Of a stretch of 64,000 nucleotides of DNA, positions 56,548 to 64,000 are shown piece after piece. The notes beneath the pieces are model-generated. The model saw nothing but the letters and a program-made list of their open reading frames with translations, was not told where the DNA came from and did no database searches. The number at the start of each line of letters is the position of its first letter. Position 1 is the stretch's first letter. Origin of the DNA: Pseudomonas wayambapalatensis (GTDB lineage: Bacteria > Pseudomonadota > Gammaproteobacteria > Pseudomonadales > Pseudomonadaceae); contig CP077096.1 in the NCBI GenBank assembly GCA_014268975.2, positions 2,517,501 through 2,581,500 on the forward strand, in the 5' to 3' direction. A program made the position numbers and the translations under genes.

Positions 56548-57366
56548 ATGATCGAGCCCCACTTCTGCCGGACCCTGCTGCTGTCGCTCACCTGGTGCTT
56601 GCTGTCTCAGGGCGCGCTGGCGGTGGAGGCGTGCGCGGGCCTGACCGCCACGGGCAACCCCGAGTATCCGCCTTACCTCTGGCGCGACCCGCAAGACCCC
56701 CAGCGGCTGATCGGCGCCAACGCCGACCTGCTCAAGCACGTGGCAGGCGAGCTTGGACTGGACGTGGAGTTGAAGTATGTCGGGCCCTGGGGGCGGGCCC
56801 AGGAAGAGGTGCGCACCGGGCGCGTCGACCTGCTGGCCGGCTACTTCCTGACCCGGGCGCGGCAGAACGAGGTGGACTTCATCGAACCGCCGTTCCTCTA
56901 CACCCCCAGTGTCGTCTGGGTGCGCAGCGACAGCGCCTTCCCCTATAAGGGCTGGGACGATCTGCGCGGGCTCAAGGGTGGGGTGCTGGTCAACAACAGC
57001 CATGGCGAGCAGTTCGACGAGTTCGCCCGCACCAATCTGAACCTGGAGGCAGTGCCAGGCGCCAAGCAAGCCTTCGAGAAGCTGCTGCACAAACGCAGTG
57101 ACTACGTGATCTTCGAGCAGTTTCCAGGCATGGCCCTGGCGCGTGTGCTGAACGTGGACCAGCAGGTGCAGGTGCTCGAACCGCCAGTGTCCAGCGAGGG
57201 GCTGTACCTGGCAATGTCCCATGACTCGCCGTGCAACCGGCCGCAGTTGCGTGAGCGACTGGCCGCGAAGATGAAGCAGATCGTGTCCAGCGATCTGCCG
57301 GAACGCCTGGTGGCACGAAACCTTGAGCTTTGGCGTCAGCAGCAGGAGGGCGCGGCGGCGCCTTGA
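56548..57366 (+). CDS. Periplasmic substrate-binding protein of amino-acid type
   Basis: This 272-residue family 3-like protein has a signal peptide ending near GALAVEA. It contains GNPEYPPYLWRDPQ and a later LLAGYFLTRARQNEVDFIEPP region. It is a stand-alone gene with no permease or ATPase nearby. It is divergent from the diguanylate cyclase gene, and such binding proteins can also serve as sensor modules; this is inferred. Confidence 0.85.
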   Translation: MIEPHFCRTLLLSLTWCLLSQGALAVEACAGLTATGNPEYPPYLWRDPQDPQRLIGANADLLKHVAGELGLDVELKYVGPWGRAQEEVRTGRVDLLAGYFLTRARQNEVDFIEPPFLYTPSVVWVRSDSAFPYKGWDDLRGLKGGVLVNNSHGEQFDEFARTNLNLEAVPGAKQAFEKLLHKRSDYVIFEQFPGMALARVLNVDQQVQVLEPPVSSEGLYLAMSHDSPCNRPQLRERLAAKMKQIVSSDLPERLVARNLELWRQQQEGAAAP

Positions 57367-57451
57367 TCCGGGCCTTGCTGGCGCGGCAAGACTTCCCGGT
57401 GAAAAACCCGGATAATGGCGCCCATTTCGTTTTACGCGCTGGTGTGCCCGC

Positions 57452-59641
57452 ATGGAAATCAAGGTCAATTTTCTCGACAATCTCCGACTTGAAGCCAAGT
57501 TCGACGACTTCACGGTGATCGCCGATCAGCCCATTCGCTACAAGGGTGATGGCTCGGCGCCAGGTCCTTTCGACTATTTCCTGGCCTCTTCGGCCCTGTG
57601 CGCGGCGTATTTCGTCAAGCTCTACTGCCAGACTCGCGACATTCCCACCGAAAACATCCGCCTGTCGCAGAACAACATCGTCGACCCGGAAAACCGCTAC
57701 AACCAGATCTTCAAGATCCAGGTCGAGCTGCCTGAAGATATCAGCGAGAAGGACCGCCAGGGCATCCTGCGCTCCATCGACCGCTGCACCGTGAAGAAAG
57801 TGGTGCAGACCGGCCCCGAGTTCATCATCGAAGAGGTCGACAACCTCGACGCCGACGCCCAGTCGCTGCTGATGCCGGTGTCCGACACCACCACCTACAT
57901 TCCTGGCAAGGACCTGCCGCTGGAGCAGACCATCGCCAACATGTCGGCGATCCTGGCCGATCTGGGGATGAAGATCGAGATCGCCTCCTGGCGCAACATC
58001 GTGCCCAACGTCTGGTCGCTGCACGTGCGCGACGCGCAGTCGCCGATGTGCTTCACCAACGGCAAGGGCGCGACCAAGGAAGCTGCGCTGGCTTCGGCAC
58101 TGGGCGAGTTCATCGAGCGCTTGAACTGCAACTTCTTCTACAACGACCAGTTCTGGGGCGAGGACATCGCCAACGCACCGTTCGTGCACTATCCGAACGA
58201 GCAGTGGTTCATGCCAGGCCCGAAGGACGCGCTGCCGCAGGAGATTCTCGACGAGTACTGCCTGGCGATCTTCAACCCGGATGGCGAGCTGCGTGGCTCG
58301 CACCTGTACGACACCAACTCGGGCAACAAGGCCCGTGGCATCTGCTCGCTGCCGTTCGTGCGCCAGTCCGACGGGCAGACGGTGTACTTCCCGTCCAACC
58401 TGATCGAAAACCTCTACCTGAGCAACGGCATGAGCGCTGGCAACACCCTGGCCGAAGCCCAGGTGCAGTGCCTGTCGGAAATCTTCGAGCGGGCGGTCAA
58501 GCGCGAAATCCTCGAAGGCGAACTGTGCCTGCCGGACGTGCCGCAAGAGGTGCTGGCCAAGTACCCGGGCATCGTCGCCGGTATCCAGGGGCTGGAGCAG
58601 CAGGGCTTCCCGGTGCTGGTGAAGGATGCCTCGCTGGGCGGCGAGTTCCCGGTGATGTGCGTGACCCTCATGAACCCGCGCACCGGCGGGGTGTTCGCCT
58701 CGTTCGGCGCGCATCCAAGCTTTGAAGTGGCGCTGGAGCGCAGCCTCACCGAATTGCTCCAGGGTCGCAGCTTCGAGGGTTTGAACGATCTGCCTCAACC
58801 GACTTTCGAAAGCCACGCGTTGACCGAGCCGAACAACTTCGTCGAGCATTTCATCGACTCCAGCGGCGTAGTGTCGTGGCGCTTCTTCAGTGCCAAGGCC
58901 GACTTCGAGTTCGTCGAGTGGGACTTCTCGGGCCAGGGTGAGGACTCCAACGAGCAGGAGGCGCAGACGCTGTTCGGCATCCTGGAAGGGCTGGGCAAGG
59001 AAGCGTACATGGCTGTGTACGACGACCTCGGTGCCACCGCCTGCCGCATCCTGGTGCCGGGTTACTCGGAAATCTACCCGGTCGAGGACCTGATCTGGGA
59101 CAACACCAACCGTGCGCTGGGTTTCCGTGCCGACATCCTCAACCTGCACAGCCTCGACAGCCGCTCGCTGAAGTTGCTGTACAAGCGCCTGGAGCAGGTC
59201 GAGGTGGACGAATACACCACCATCACCACGCTGATCGGCGTCGAGTTCGACGACAACACGGTGTGGGGCCAGTTGACCATCCTCGAGCTCAAGCTGCTGA
59301 TCCAACTGGCGCTGCAGCGTTTCGAGGAGGCCAAGGAACTAGTGGAGATGTTCCTGCAGTTCAACGACAACACCGTCGAGCGCGGGCTGTTCTACCAGGC
59401 GCTGAACGTGGTGCTGGAAGTGGTGTTGGACGACGAGCTGGAGATGGACGACTACGTTTCCAACTTCCGGCGCATGTTCGGCAATGAGCGCATGGATGCG
59501 GCACTCGGCTCGGTGGACGGTAGCGTGCGCTTCTACGGGCTGACCCCAACCAGCCTGAAGCTCGAAGGCCTGGACCGCCACCTGCGTCTGGTCGAGAGCT
59601 ACAAGAAACTGCATGCGGCGCGTGCCCGGGCAGCCGGCTGA
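57452..59641 (+). CDS. OsmC-YcaO fusion protein
   Basis: This 729-residue cytoplasmic protein has an OsmC-like domain at about 1-140 (FDYFLASSALCAAYFVKLYC) and a YcaO ATP-binding domain from about 190 ([21 protein letters not shown], then TLAEAQVQCLSEIFERAV). A C-terminal helical region with TPR-like features is present. YcaO proteins use ATP to activate amide backbones; the E. coli protein aids RimO modification of ribosomal protein S12. No peptide substrate gene is nearby, so a housekeeping role is more likely than natural product synthesis. Confidence 0.9.
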   Translation: MEIKVNFLDNLRLEAKFDDFTVIADQPIRYKGDGSAPGPFDYFLASSALCAAYFVKLYCQTRDIPTENIRLSQNNIVDPENRYNQIFKIQVELPEDISEKDRQGILRSIDRCTVKKVVQTGPEFIIEEVDNLDADAQSLLMPVSDTTTYIPGKDLPLEQTIANMSAILADLGMKIEIASWRNIVPNVWSLHVRDAQSPMCFTNGKGATKEAALASALGEFIERLNCNFFYNDQFWGEDIANAPFVHYPNEQWFMPGPKDALPQEILDEYCLAIFNPDGELRGSHLYDTNSGNKARGICSLPFVRQSDGQTVYFPSNLIENLYLSNGMSAGNTLAEAQVQCLSEIFERAVKREILEGELCLPDVPQEVLAKYPGIVAGIQGLEQQGFPVLVKDASLGGEFPVMCVTLMNPRTGGVFASFGAHPSFEVALERSLTELLQGRSFEGLNDLPQPTFESHALTEPNNFVEHFIDSSGVVSWRFFSAKADFEFVEWDFSGQGEDSNEQEAQTLFGILEGLGKEAYMAVYDDLGATACRILVPGYSEIYPVEDLIWDNTNRALGFRADILNLHSLDSRSLKLLYKRLEQVEVDEYTTITTLIGVEFDDNTVWGQLTILELKLLIQLALQRFEEAKELVEMFLQFNDNTVERGLFYQALNVVLEVVLDDELEMDDYVSNFRRMFGNERMDAALGSVDGSVRFYGLTPTSLKLEGLDRHLRLVESYKKLHAARARAAG

Positions 59642-59805
59642 CGCGTTAGCTCTGCCCCGGGAGGTCTGTTCAGCGGGCCTCCCACCCTTCCTGACATCCC
59701 TCCCCGCAGCCATGTGTCTCCTGGGCTGAACTTGGCGTCATACTTGCCTGTCAATGATGTAACAAAACTGTCATATATGGCTGACACAGGTTCCCACCCG
59801 ATCCG

Positions 59806-60204
59806 ATGCCTCACGCAAACCTACCCGCCAAGCACAGAGCGACGATCATCTGCTTCCATGAGCGGCGGGTTTTGCTCGTGCGCAAGAAAGGCGGTAAATG
59901 GAATTTCCCGGGTGGCCTGATAGAGCAGGGCGAGCAGCCGCATGAAGCGGCCGCGCGCGAGTTGCATGAGGAAACCGGCCTGAGCGGCCATGGCCTGCTG
60001 CACTTGTGCACCCTGGAAGTGGCAGGGATTCTCCATCACATCTTCACCACCCACCTGCACCCCGGCGATCGGCCGTGTGCGCGCAGAGAAATTGCGGCAT
60101 GCACATGGATAGAGCGCCGTGGGCTGGGGCGTGCGCCGCTGACCCCCGCGGCCGAGGCGTTGCTGGCCTGCCAGATTCCGGCGCTGTCGACCTGGGCGGC
60201 CTAA
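59806..60204 (+). CDS. Nudix hydrolase
   Basis: This 132-residue protein carries the complete Nudix box GGLIEQGEQPHEAAARELHE followed by ETGLSG at about 36-61, so it can bind metal and cleave nucleoside-diphosphate-linked substrates. The C-terminal part is shorter than in many relatives. Specificity unknown. It lies convergent with the DUF2986 gene across a small hairpin. Confidence 0.9.
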   Translation: MPHANLPAKHRATIICFHERRVLLVRKKGGKWNFPGGLIEQGEQPHEAAARELHEETGLSGHGLLHLCTLEVAGILHHIFTTHLHPGDRPCARREIAACTWIERRGLGRAPLTPAAEALLACQIPALSTWAA

Positions 60205-60210
60205 AAATAC

Positions 60211-60240
60211 AAGCCTTGCCGATCGCGGTGGGCAAGGTTT
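60211..60240. terminator. Bidirectional hairpin between Nudix and DUF2986 genes
   Basis: Arms CCTTGCC (60214-60220) and GGCAAGG (60231-60237) are flanked by A- and T-runs on both sides (AAAAAT upstream, TTT downstream), fitting a terminator for both convergent genes. Confidence 0.6.
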
Positions 60241-60246
60241 GACGGC

Positions 60247-60420
60247 TCAGCCCTGCGCAGGCTGAGCCTGGGTTGGGGCATCCAGCACCGCCTCGGCCTC
60301 CAGCTTCAACCGATCGGCCTTGCTGATGTACTTGGGCTTGTTGCTCCTGGGCGCCAGCTTGGCGTTGGCTTTCTTGGCGTGGGCCTTCAACAGCTGCTTG
60401 ATCTTTTTCTGACGATTCAT
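60247..60420 (-). CDS. DUF2986 family small basic protein
   Basis: This 57-residue protein is lysine-rich (MNRQKKIKQLLKAHAKKANA) with the typical NKPKYISKADR block at about 27-37. That pattern matches DUF2986. It is very basic at the N-terminus with a Gln/Pro tail, compatible with nucleic-acid binding, but no function is known. Confidence 0.82.
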   Translation of the reverse strand: MNRQKKIKQLLKAHAKKANAKLAPRSNKPKYISKADRLKLEAEAVLDAPTQAQPAQG

Positions 60421-60508
60421 GTTCTCCACGCCCCTTGAGCGCATCCGCTAGCGAAACGCCGCGAGCTTAGCCTTGTGGGCATCGATGGACAAGGCTGGCC
60501 ATCGATGC

Positions 60509-61765
60509 CTACCGGTGCGCTGCCAGTGTGAACGCCGTGGTGCTGTCGTCGGCGGTTGGCCGGGTGATCCGCTGGGCGATCATCTCACCGCTGGCGCAGG
60601 CCAGGGTGAAACCCAGTGCACCGTGGCCAACATTCAGCCACAGGTTCTCCTGCCCCGGGGCCTTGTCAATGATCGGTTTGCCCAGTGCAGTGGCCGGGCG
60701 CAGACCGGCCCAGGGTTGTGCCTGGTGCAGGCTCAGCATGGGAAAGACTTCTGCTGCCTGTGCTTTCAACAGGTCGATACGACGCTTTGGTGCTTCTGGC
60801 GAACAGACACCCATGTCCACCATGGCGGCGATGCGCAGTGTGTTGCCCAGCGGCGCGTACAATATCTTGCGGCTGGCGTCGGTGATGCTGAGGCGAGGCA
60901 CCAGGGTGTCGCTGCTCGGTTGCACGCTCAGGCTGTAACCGCGCAACGGATAGAGTGGCAGGTCGATCCCCAGCGGTTTGACCAGGCCAACGCTGGCGAT
61001 GCCCGAGGCAATGACGAAGGCATCAGCCTCGAGCCTCTCGTGACCGAGCCTTACCGCCACAAGCCGTTTGCCGACTTTGTCGAAGCCGCTTACCACCTGA
61101 CCCAGCTCGAAGCGCACGTTCGTCATACCGTCCAGATGCCGTTTCAGGCCCTCGCAGAACAGCCTGCAGTCCCCAGTGGCCTCACCGGGGGTGTAGACGC
61201 CACCGGCAAGTCGCCCGGTCACGCCTGCCAGCGTGGGCTCCAGATCGCTGCATTCCATTGAGCTCAGGATGTGCTGCTGTGAACCGGCCCGTTGCTGAAG
61301 CTCCACAAGCCTGGTCGCGGCCTTCAGGGACTCAGGACTGCGATGGATGACCAGTTTGCCGGTCTGGCGCAGATTGAAATCGATTGGCGCCTCTTGCAGC
61401 AATTGCTTCATCAATGCCTGGCTGCGATGGGACAACCTGAGCATCTCGACCACGGTGCGTTCGACCCGGCTTGCCCGGCAGGCTCGCAAGAATGCCAGGC
61501 ACCAACGCCATTGCCGCAGGTCCAGACGTGGCTGCAGGGAAAGGGGCGCGTTGCGGGCGAGCAGCCACCTGGGCAGGTTCGCCAGCACCGACGGGTCCGC
61601 CAGCGGCGCCACATAGTCGTAGCTCAACTGCCCGCCGTTGGCGAAGCTGGTTTCCAGGGCAACGTCCTGATTGCGTTCGACCACTGTGACTTGAAGGCCT
61701 TCACGTGCCAGGTACCACGCACTCGACAGGCCAATGACCCCGGCTCCCACGACAACCACATGCAT
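60509..61765 (-). CDS. D-amino-acid dehydrogenase-like FAD oxidoreductase
   Basis: This 418-residue DadA/DAO-fold enzyme has the FAD motif VVVGAGVIGLSSAWYLA at the N-terminus (GxGxxG form), FANGGQLSYDYVAPL near 43-57, and GLRPATALGKPIIDKAP with the C-terminal GHGALGFTLACASG. All the usual DadA landmarks are present. It deaminates D-amino acids and passes electrons to the respiratory chain. The canonical dadA lies with dadX elsewhere in pseudomonads; this copy is under a divergent LysR gene and is likely a specialised paralogue. Confidence 0.87.
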   Translation of the reverse strand: MHVVVVGAGVIGLSSAWYLAREGLQVTVVERNQDVALETSFANGGQLSYDYVAPLADPSVLANLPRWLLARNAPLSLQPRLDLRQWRWCLAFLRACRASRVERTVVEMLRLSHRSQALMKQLLQEAPIDFNLRQTGKLVIHRSPESLKAATRLVELQQRAGSQQHILSSMECSDLEPTLAGVTGRLAGGVYTPGEATGDCRLFCEGLKRHLDGMTNVRFELGQVVSGFDKVGKRLVAVRLGHERLEADAFVIASGIASVGLVKPLGIDLPLYPLRGYSLSVQPSSDTLVPRLSITDASRKILYAPLGNTLRIAAMVDMGVCSPEAPKRRIDLLKAQAAEVFPMLSLHQAQPWAGLRPATALGKPIIDKAPGQENLWLNVGHGALGFTLACASGEMIAQRITRPTADDSTTAFTLAAHR

Positions 61766-61862
61766 GTGTCTTCTCCCGTTGCGACGCTGTTGGCATGCAG
61801 TATCGGGATTTGCCTGTTGTCGCCGCCAAGGCCTATAACTGCAGCTTCCATAACCTTGGGCT

Positions 61863-62738
61863 ATGACCATGCGCATCCGACACATCGAGTTGTTCCAGGC
61901 CATCCTGCGCACTGGCTCTCTGACACGTGCGGCGCAAGCACTGAACATCACTCAGCCGGCGGCGAGCAAACTGCTGGCGCACGCGGAGGCGGGCCTGGGT
62001 TTCATCCTGTTCGAACGGGTCAAGGGGCGCTTGCAGCTCACCCGTGAGGCCGAGATCCTGATGCCGGCGATCGACAAGGTATTTCGTGACCTTGATGACG
62101 TGCGCCGACTGTCACGTAGCCTCAGGCACCAATCCAGAGGGGTGCTACGTATTGGCTGCATCCCGTCGCTTGGCCTGAAAGTGCTGCCCCGAACCCTGGC
62201 CTTGAGTCAGCGAGACAACCCCGGACTTTCACTGGATCTGATCACCGCCCACAGCGAGCAACTGGCCCAGGCGCTGTTGGCGCGGGAGATTTCAATCGCC
62301 TTCATGTTCAATGCTCAGGCGCGCCCCGGCCTGAAGACCCTTGCACTGCATGAAGTCGAGTTGGTCTGCCACGATGGCAGCCATGACGAGACCCCTGTTG
62401 CCCTCGAATCCATCGATCCCGAGCGGATTGTCGGCTTGCCAGCCTCCGACCCGCTGGGCGAATTGATCCGGCCGTGGTTTACAGGAAGCGAAGGCCGTAT
62501 TCAGGTGCAGACGTATTATGTGGCCTGCGCCCTGGCGCAAGCCGGAGCGGGGGTTGCCTTGATCGATGAATTCACTGCCGACGCCTTGCTCAGGCCAGGT
62601 CAAAGCGTGCGCAGGATTCGGCCTCGGTTGCCGGTGATGTTGACGGCTGTAGTGCATGAGGCTGCTGCGTTGTCGAAACTGGAGAAGGACTTCATCGATC
62701 TACTGCGCGGCGTGGCAGCGAACAGAGGCGTGGCCTGA
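61863..62738 (+). CDS. LysR-family regulator divergent from the DadA-like gene
   Basis: This 291-residue regulator has the helix-turn-helix HIELFQAILRTGSLTRAAQALN plus TQPAASKLLAHAE, an opine/lysine-type LysR subgroup (NocR/OccR-like). It is divergent from the DadA-like gene across 97 bases, implying control of that gene by a D-amino acid or related ligand. The ligand is unproven. Confidence 0.92.
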   Translation: MTMRIRHIELFQAILRTGSLTRAAQALNITQPAASKLLAHAEAGLGFILFERVKGRLQLTREAEILMPAIDKVFRDLDDVRRLSRSLRHQSRGVLRIGCIPSLGLKVLPRTLALSQRDNPGLSLDLITAHSEQLAQALLAREISIAFMFNAQARPGLKTLALHEVELVCHDGSHDETPVALESIDPERIVGLPASDPLGELIRPWFTGSEGRIQVQTYYVACALAQAGAGVALIDEFTADALLRPGQSVRRIRPRLPVMLTAVVHEAAALSKLEKDFIDLLRGVAANRGVA

Positions 62739-62740
62739 GT

Positions 62741-63196
62741 TCAGGCGTTGTGCATCAGCAGCTTTTCGAAGTACACCCGGTTGAAGCCGTCCTCGCTACG
62801 CCGTGCGATCTCGACATAGCCGAGCCTGGGGTAGAGGCTGAGGTTCTCGGTCATTCGCTCGTTGGTATAGAGCTGCACTGCATTCAGCCCGAGCTGGCGC
62901 GCGCGGCTTTCGCACAGGGTGATCAGCGCCTTGCCGACACCCCGTCCGCTGGCACTGGGCAGCACGGCCACGTTTTCCAGCAGCATGTGGTTGTCGTGGG
63001 GGTAGAACACGATGAAACCCTGCAGGCTGGCCTGCTCGTCCAGGGCCACGTGGACCCAGCCAGTCGCGATCTGGCTGGCGTAGTCGGCCTGCATGGGGGC
63101 AGGCTTGCGTCCGATCAGCGGGATATAACGGGCGTAGGCTTGCTCGGCGCAGGCCTGGATGGCGGGGTGGTCGGCGAGTGCGGCGGGGCGGATCAT
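62741..63196 (-). CDS. GNAT-family N-acetyltransferase
   Basis: This 151-residue single-domain GNAT protein has the acetyl-CoA-binding motif A: LLENVAVLPSASGRGVGKAL at about 83-103, and the LYPRLGYVEI near the end. Convergent with the LysR gene, two bases apart. Substrate unknown. Confidence 0.9.
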   Translation of the reverse strand: MIRPAALADHPAIQACAEQAYARYIPLIGRKPAPMQADYASQIATGWVHVALDEQASLQGFIVFYPHDNHMLLENVAVLPSASGRGVGKALITLCESRARQLGLNAVQLYTNERMTENLSLYPRLGYVEIARRSEDGFNRVYFEKLLMHNA

Positions 63197-63210
63197 GTTG
63201 GGTCTCCTGT

Positions 63211-64000
63211 TCAGGCTGGCGCCCGCATCGTGCTGTGCGAGAGGGGCGAGATCGACCAGAGCCTGGTGTTCTGCTCCTCGATCCTTTTCAGCAGTTCTAC
63301 AAGCGACAACCCTGTGGCGATGGGCACCCGGCGCAGTTGGCTGTCACCGAACGAGCTGAATCGAGCGTCGATCTGTACAAGCTGCTGCTGCAATGCCTTG
63401 GCATCCTGCACATCAACGTAGGCAGCTGCGTTGCGGACCAGCCAGAGTGTAAATCGAGTCTGGTCGCTGTTCGAGAACCGTACGCACATGTAGACCGGCC
63501 ACAGATTTCCATCTGTTTGTTCCCAGCCAGAGGGGCACAGGTTCAGCCAGACACGAGCGTGTTCGACGCTGGACAGCGGTATCGTCGGCAGGCGCTTGTG
63601 AATGGCGGTCTTGACCGATGTCATGCCTCTGGTGTCGCGCAGCGTCTGGATGACGTCCTTGTTCTGCAGCATGAACATCAAGGTATTACCAGGGTTCTGG
63701 GCATGCAGCCAGTTCTTCTCGATACGTTGCGAACTGGGCTTGAGCAGCTCTTTTATCGCGACCGGATGCTTCCAGTGAAGGGCCGCGGCCAGTTCGTTGC
63801 AGCGCTTGGTTTCCGGGCTCTGCCAGTCGCTCTGCCTGTTGCAGTAACTCACCACCAGCCTGGCGGCTGCATTGCCGCGCTCAACGTGCACAAGCGCGCG
63901 ATCGGCCGAGGTCTTCAGCCACTCGTAGCCCAGATGAAGCCAGGAACCGGCACACGGGCGTAGTTTGCTGTCTTCAGCGTAGAAGTCACGGTCCAGGGCA
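63211..64000 (-). CDS. Unknown protein, start beyond the window
   Basis: The minus frame is open from 64000 to a stop at 63211, with no stop in the visible 260-odd residues, so the true start is upstream of the window end. A GTG at 63891 is probably internal. The visible part is soluble with alternating helices and strands, several Trp and a Cys pair (RPCAGSW; VVSYCNRQ). The pattern NTLMFMLQNKDVIQTLRDTRG is not recognised. No family assigned. Confidence 0.6.
   Translation of the reverse strand, partial: ALDRDFYAEDSKLRPCAGSWLHLGYEWLKTSADRALVHVERGNAAARLVVSYCNRQSDWQSPETKRCNELAAALHWKHPVAIKELLKPSSQRIEKNWLHAQNPGNTLMFMLQNKDVIQTLRDTRGMTSVKTAIHKRLPTIPLSSVEHARVWLNLCPSGWEQTDGNLWPVYMCVRFSNSDQTRFTLWLVRNAAAYVDVQDAKALQQQLVQIDARFSSFGDSQLRRVPIATGLSLVELLKRIEEQNTRLWSISPLSHSTMRAPA

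Overview
The window is chromosomal DNA from a fluorescent pseudomonad, most likely of the Pseudomonas putida group. The evidence is high G+C, the gene order pvdQ - lpxH - ppiB - glnS - cysS - two-component system, the P. putida-type REP hairpins (arms containing TTCGCGGG..CCCGC), and an unusually high number of LysR regulators and amino-acid ABC transporters. Species cannot be fixed from this stretch. No tRNA, rRNA, CRISPR array or intact insertion sequence was seen.

Layout. 1-6.5 kb: 3' part of tamB, then a minus-strand DUF2589 operon (Mor-like regulator plus two DUF2589 proteins), two small unknown genes and a Fur-like regulator. 6.6-18.7 kb is core: pvdQ (AHL/pyoverdine acylase), lpxH-ppiB, glnS-cysS, a histidine kinase/response regulator pair, ilvE and an ABC-F ATPase. 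18.8-28 kb: VOC protein, LysR regulator, and a five-gene run (ABC transporter plus cysteine dioxygenase-like protein) followed by a large four-rhodanese/cystathionine-lyase fusion. Together these look like a system for uptake and breakdown of a sulfur amino acid. 28-33.4 kb: a second polar amino-acid ABC transporter with an argininosuccinate-lyase paralogue and a divergent LysR gene.

33.4-46.7 kb is the accessory heart of the window. It begins with a 1441-residue LRR/NEL-type E3 ubiquitin-ligase effector whose 3' end abuts the broken tail of an ABC ATPase gene. It continues with a ProP-type osmolyte symporter and an AraC regulator. Then comes a plus-strand cassette: two DUF2589 proteins (paralogues of the pair at 3.3-4.6 kb), three tiny overlapping genes, an exported small protein, a GH19 muramidase/chitinase-like enzyme, an exported EndoU-type nuclease and a small acidic protein that may be its immunity partner. 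This cassette is the best candidate for an undescribed system: structural or carrier-like DUF2589 proteins linked to a cell-wall hydrolase and a toxin nuclease. A lipoprotein gene and an internally deleted sulfonate-binding-protein pseudogene end the region.

46.7-57.4 kb is a scarred accessory stretch. It holds two SDR enzymes (one without its YxxxK residues), LysR regulators, a small cytochrome c with an ATGCCT repeat at its start, a VOC protein, an isochorismatase-family hydrolase and a RidA protein. It also holds a fabF-like gene and an HxlR regulator gene that both lost their 5' ends at one deletion junction, a nitrilase-family pseudogene, a GFA protein, a PAS-GGDEF diguanylate cyclase and a periplasmic binding protein. 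57.4-64 kb returns to ordinary genes: OsmC/YcaO protein, Nudix hydrolase, DUF2986 protein, a DadA-like dehydrogenase with a divergent LysR regulator, a GNAT acetyltransferase and an unknown protein cut by the window end.
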